DNA of 8,077 nucleotides from an uncultured Clostridia bacterium. GTDB lineage: Bacteria > Bacillota > Clostridia > Oscillospirales > Acutalibacteraceae. The stretch lies in assembly GCA_944382025.1 (NCBI GenBank), contig CALWMQ010000199.1, positions 1-8,077 of the forward strand, read 5' to 3'. The position numbers and the translations under genes were made by a program. The notes beneath the pieces were generated by a model. That model had not been told where the DNA came from and did not search any database. It saw only the letters and a program-made list of their open reading frames with translations. Position 1 is the stretch's first letter, and each line of letters starts with the position of its first letter. Positions 5,846 to 8,077 of the stretch are shown here, piece by piece.

Positions 5846-7003
5846 TTACAGAATTTTCCGTACCCGGATCACTCCATCAATAGCCTCAATCTTTTTCAGG
5901 CTATCCTCAGAGGGGTTTCCTACCACATCCAGGATGGTATAGGCATAATCCTTCTTGGAACGGTTGGTCATAGTATCGATATTGATCCCCTCAGCGGAAA
6001 TCATTCCACTGATCTGAGACAGCATATTGGGGATGTTCCGATGGAGTACGCAAATCCGGGCTTCGGTTGTCCGGGGGACTTCCACAGTGGGGAAGTTAAC
6101 CGAATGGACAATATTGCCATCCTCCAGATACTCCTTCAGTTCATCCGCTGCCATCATGGCACAGTTGTCCTCACTCTCGGGGGTAGAAGCACCCAGATGA
6201 GGAATGGTAATGATCCCTTCAACACCCAGGACTTCCTCTGTGGGGAAATCCACCACATAGGCAGCTACCTTGCCGCTGGAGATAGCAGCCTTCATATCCG
6301 CCGCGTTGACCAGCTCCGCGCGGGAGAAATTCAGGATCCGCACCCCGTCCTTCATGGCTCCGAAGGCAGCGGCATTGAACATCTCCCTGGTATCAGGGGT
6401 TAACGGTACATGAACAGTGATATAGTCGCACTCGGCAAATACCTGATCCAGGCTGGTGGCATGATGAATGGAACGGGACAGGCCCCAGGCGGCGTCCACC
6501 GACAGATAGGGATCATACCCGTAAACCTCCATGCCCAGGGCTTTGGCGGCGTTGGCCACCAGTACACCAATGGCGCCCAGGCCTATTACGCCCAGTTTTT
6601 TACCCTTGATTTCCGGGCCGGCAAACTGGGACTTGCCTTTTTCCACCAGTTTGGCCACACCTTCCTGGCCCTTCAGGCTTTGGGCCCAGGCGATAGCGGG
6701 AACCACTTTCCGAGAAGAGATCAGCAAGCCCGCCAGCACCAATTCTTTCACCGCGTTAGCGTTGGCGCCGGGAGTATTGAATACCACAATCCCCTGTTCG
6801 CTGCATTTGTCCACAGGTATATTGTTGACGCCGGCGCCTGCCCGGGCGATAGCCAGCAGGGAACCCGGCATTTCCATATCATGCATGGCGGCGGACCGTA
6901 CCATAATCCCAGCGGGATCCGCCACATTGTCTCCCACGGTATAGTTTTCGCCAAACCGCTGGATTCCGCAGGCGGCGATCTTGTTTAAAGTCAGGATATT
7001 CAT
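5846..7003 (-). CDS. serA: D-3-phosphoglycerate dehydrogenase, short ACT-domain type
   Basis: Catalyses NAD-dependent oxidation of 3-phosphoglycerate to 3-phosphohydroxypyruvate, the first step of serine synthesis, in the cytosol. The 385 residues show a split substrate-binding domain (1-100 and about 285-310), a Rossmann NAD domain with GLGAIG (141-146), and the catalytic set Arg228 (in NFSRAELVN), probable Glu256 (in DFPTEE) and His269 (in PHLGAST). A C-terminal ACT domain (about 315-385, from ARICVLHRNIPNML) is the usual site of feedback control by serine in this enzyme. The loop between the catalytic Glu and His is short, as in the ~390-aa bacterial subgroup; the extra middle domain of longer SerA forms is absent. 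The start has AGGGG (7011-7015) 7 nt upstream. It follows serC on the same strand and ends in a strong hairpin, so it is probably the last gene of the serC-serA unit. A different hydroxyacid dehydrogenase is unlikely given the ACT domain and its partner. Confidence 0.94.
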   Translation of the reverse strand: MNILTLNKIAACGIQRFGENYTVGDNVADPAGIMVRSAAMHDMEMPGSLLAIARAGAGVNNIPVDKCSEQGIVVFNTPGANANAVKELVLAGLLISSRKVVPAIAWAQSLKGQEGVAKLVEKGKSQFAGPEIKGKKLGVIGLGAIGVLVANAAKALGMEVYGYDPYLSVDAAWGLSRSIHHATSLDQVFAECDYITVHVPLTPDTREMFNAAAFGAMKDGVRILNFSRAELVNAADMKAAISSGKVAAYVVDFPTEEVLGVEGIITIPHLGASTPESEDNCAMMAADELKEYLEDGNIVHSVNFPTVEVPRTTEARICVLHRNIPNMLSQISGMISAEGINIDTMTNRSKKDYAYTILDVVGNPSEDSLKKIEAIDGVIRVRKIL

Positions 7004-7033
7004 CGTTCTGCCCCTACCTTTCTAAAAGTCAGA

Positions 7034-7060
7034 CCAGGCATGAAGGTATTCCATGCCTGG
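7034..7060 (-). promoter_or_regulatory. Hairpin between serC and serA
   Basis: CCAGGCATG (7034-7042) and CATGCCTGG (7052-7060) form a perfect 9-bp stem with a 9-nt loop in the 84-nt gap. On the - strand it is followed by TCTGACTTTTAG and then the serA ribosome binding site. The four-T run, 5 nt after the stem, is weak for a terminator. Partial termination, mRNA processing or stabilisation of serC mRNA are all possible. Confidence 0.55.
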
Positions 7061-7087
7061 CGATCATTAAAATCTATCCCTTCGTGT

Positions 7088-8077
7088 TCAGCCATTGGCC
7101 TTTTCAAATTCCGACATGAACGCAACCAGTTTCTCCACGCCTTCCACTGGCATGGCGTTATAGATGGAGGCCCTCATGCCGCCCACCGACCGATGGCCCT
7201 TCAGGTTAACGAACCCGGCGGCAGCGGATTCCTTGACAAATTTGGCGTCCAGTTCCTCATTCCCGGTCACGAACGGCACATTCATCAAGGACCGGTCCTT
7301 CTTTTCCACGGTTCCTTTGAACAGTTTGGAGGAATCCAGGAAATTGTACAGGATAGCGGCTTTTTTCTCATTGATGGCCTTCATGTTTTCCAGACCGCCG
7401 ATCTCGTTTTTCAGCCATTCCAGCACCAGCTTACACATATAGATGGAATAGCACGGCGGGGTATTGTACATGGAACCGTTGTCGGCATGGATCTGATAGT
7501 TCAGCATGGTGGGGGTAATATCCCGGGCATGACCGATCAGATCCTCCCGGATAATGACCACCGTCAGCCCGGCAGGCGCCATATTCTTCTGGGCTCCGGC
7601 ATACAGCACGCCGAACTTGGACACGTCAATGGGCTCCGACAGAATGCAGGAAGACACGTCCGCCACCAGGGGTACCTTGCCGGTTTCCGGCAGCTTGGTA
7701 TACCGGGTACCGTAGATGGTATTATTCAGGCAGATATGGAAATAGTCGGCATCAGGGGTGAAAGCCGACGGATCCAGTTCAGGTATGTAGGAGAAAGTCT
7801 TATCCTTGGAGGAAGCTACCACATGAGCCTCACCGTAACGGGCAGCCTCCTGATATGCCTTGTTAGCCCACTGGCCGGTAATAACGAAATCCGCCTTACC
7901 GCTGCCATTCATCAGGTTCAGGGGGATCATCGCAAACTGAGTAGACGCGCCGCCCTGAAGGAACAGCACCTTATAGTTGTCAGGGATGTTCATGACTTCC
8001 CGCAGAAGCGTCTCGCATCCCTTGATAATCGCGTCATAGGTTTTGGAACGATGGGACATCTCCATGACCGACTGGCC
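7088..8077 (-). CDS. serC: Phosphoserine aminotransferase, 5'-truncated by the window edge
   Basis: A PLP-dependent class V aminotransferase that converts 3-phosphohydroxypyruvate plus glutamate to O-phosphoserine plus 2-oxoglutarate, the step after SerA. The frame is open to the last base, reading GQSVMEMSHRSK at the edge, which is the conserved SerC motif usually found about 35-45 residues from the N-terminus. The ATG at 8065 is therefore an internal Met, and the real start is outside. Counting from that Met: the phosphate-binding GGASTQF at 38-44, SNN-type LNNTIYGTR at 113-121, the PLP lysine at 160 in YAGAQKNMAPAG, and the C-terminal HRSVGGMRASIYNA at 291-304 that closes the active site. 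The C-terminus is complete. It is 84 nt upstream of serA and probably co-transcribed. No serB-like phosphatase is in the window. Confidence 0.96.
   Translation of the reverse strand, partial: GQSVMEMSHRSKTYDAIIKGCETLLREVMNIPDNYKVLFLQGGASTQFAMIPLNLMNGSGKADFVITGQWANKAYQEAARYGEAHVVASSKDKTFSYIPELDPSAFTPDADYFHICLNNTIYGTRYTKLPETGKVPLVADVSSCILSEPIDVSKFGVLYAGAQKNMAPAGLTVVIIREDLIGHARDITPTMLNYQIHADNGSMYNTPPCYSIYMCKLVLEWLKNEIGGLENMKAINEKKAAILYNFLDSSKLFKGTVEKKDRSLMNVPFVTGNEELDAKFVKESAAAGFVNLKGHRSVGGMRASIYNAMPVEGVEKLVAFMSEFEKANG

Noticed and set aside
5645..6403. 252-codon + strand frame overlapping serA
   Set aside because: About three quarters of it is the antisense shadow of serA and it crosses the serA terminator hairpin. 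There is no domain or ribosome binding site.
8063..8065. ATG at 8065 as the serC start
   Set aside because: It is the internal Met of the conserved SVMEMSHRSK motif. The frame continues in family sequence to the window edge.
1..8077. A novel multi-gene defence, mobile or biosynthetic system
   Set aside because: All substantial genes are recognisable housekeeping or known-family genes in a common arrangement. There are no transposase, integrase, direct-repeat boundaries, CRISPR repeats or compositional breaks visible by eye.

Overview
The window looks like ordinary chromosomal DNA from a low-to-mid GC Gram-positive-lineage bacterium (Firmicutes/Bacillota). The evidence is the gene order era - yqzL - recO - mutS2, the small YqzL protein (a Firmicutes marker next to recO), MutS2 with a C-terminal Smr domain, strong AGGAGG-type ribosome binding sites, and the short (~385 aa) ACT-type 3-phosphoglycerate dehydrogenase. 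Base composition by eye is moderately GC-rich, which would suit Negativicutes or related Clostridia. That placement is a guess, not a measurement.

Left half, + strand (1-4545): the window opens inside era (GTPase for 16S rRNA/30S maturation; only the first residues are missing). A 205-nt spacer follows. It contains a hairpin and one possible unannotated 45-codon reading frame. Next are yqzL (small, unknown role), recO (recombinational repair mediator, overlapping the 3' end of yqzL by 53 nt) and mutS2 (MutS-like ATPase with Smr domain). A strong intrinsic terminator at 4508-4544 closes this unit. The theme is genome and ribosome maintenance, in an arrangement common in Firmicutes.

Right half, - strand (8077-4728, read right to left): serC (phosphoserine aminotransferase, 5' end cut by the window edge) and serA (3-phosphoglycerate dehydrogenase) form a serine-biosynthesis pair. 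An 84-nt gap with a 9-bp hairpin separates them, and a GC-rich hairpin plus a second perfect hairpin follow serA. Then comes a separate transcription unit. A good sigma-70-type promoter (TTGCTA - 17 nt - TATAAT) drives a membrane-anchored DUF218 (SanA/YdcF-like) protein after a leader of about 107 nt. It converges on mutS2.

I found no mobile element, CRISPR array, tRNA/rRNA gene, toxin-antitoxin or defence gene. There is no clear sign of an undescribed multi-gene system. The items worth a second look are small: a candidate small ORF, hairpins around the yqzL and recO ribosome binding sites, the serC-serA intercistronic hairpin, and the promoter/start arrangement of the DUF218 gene.
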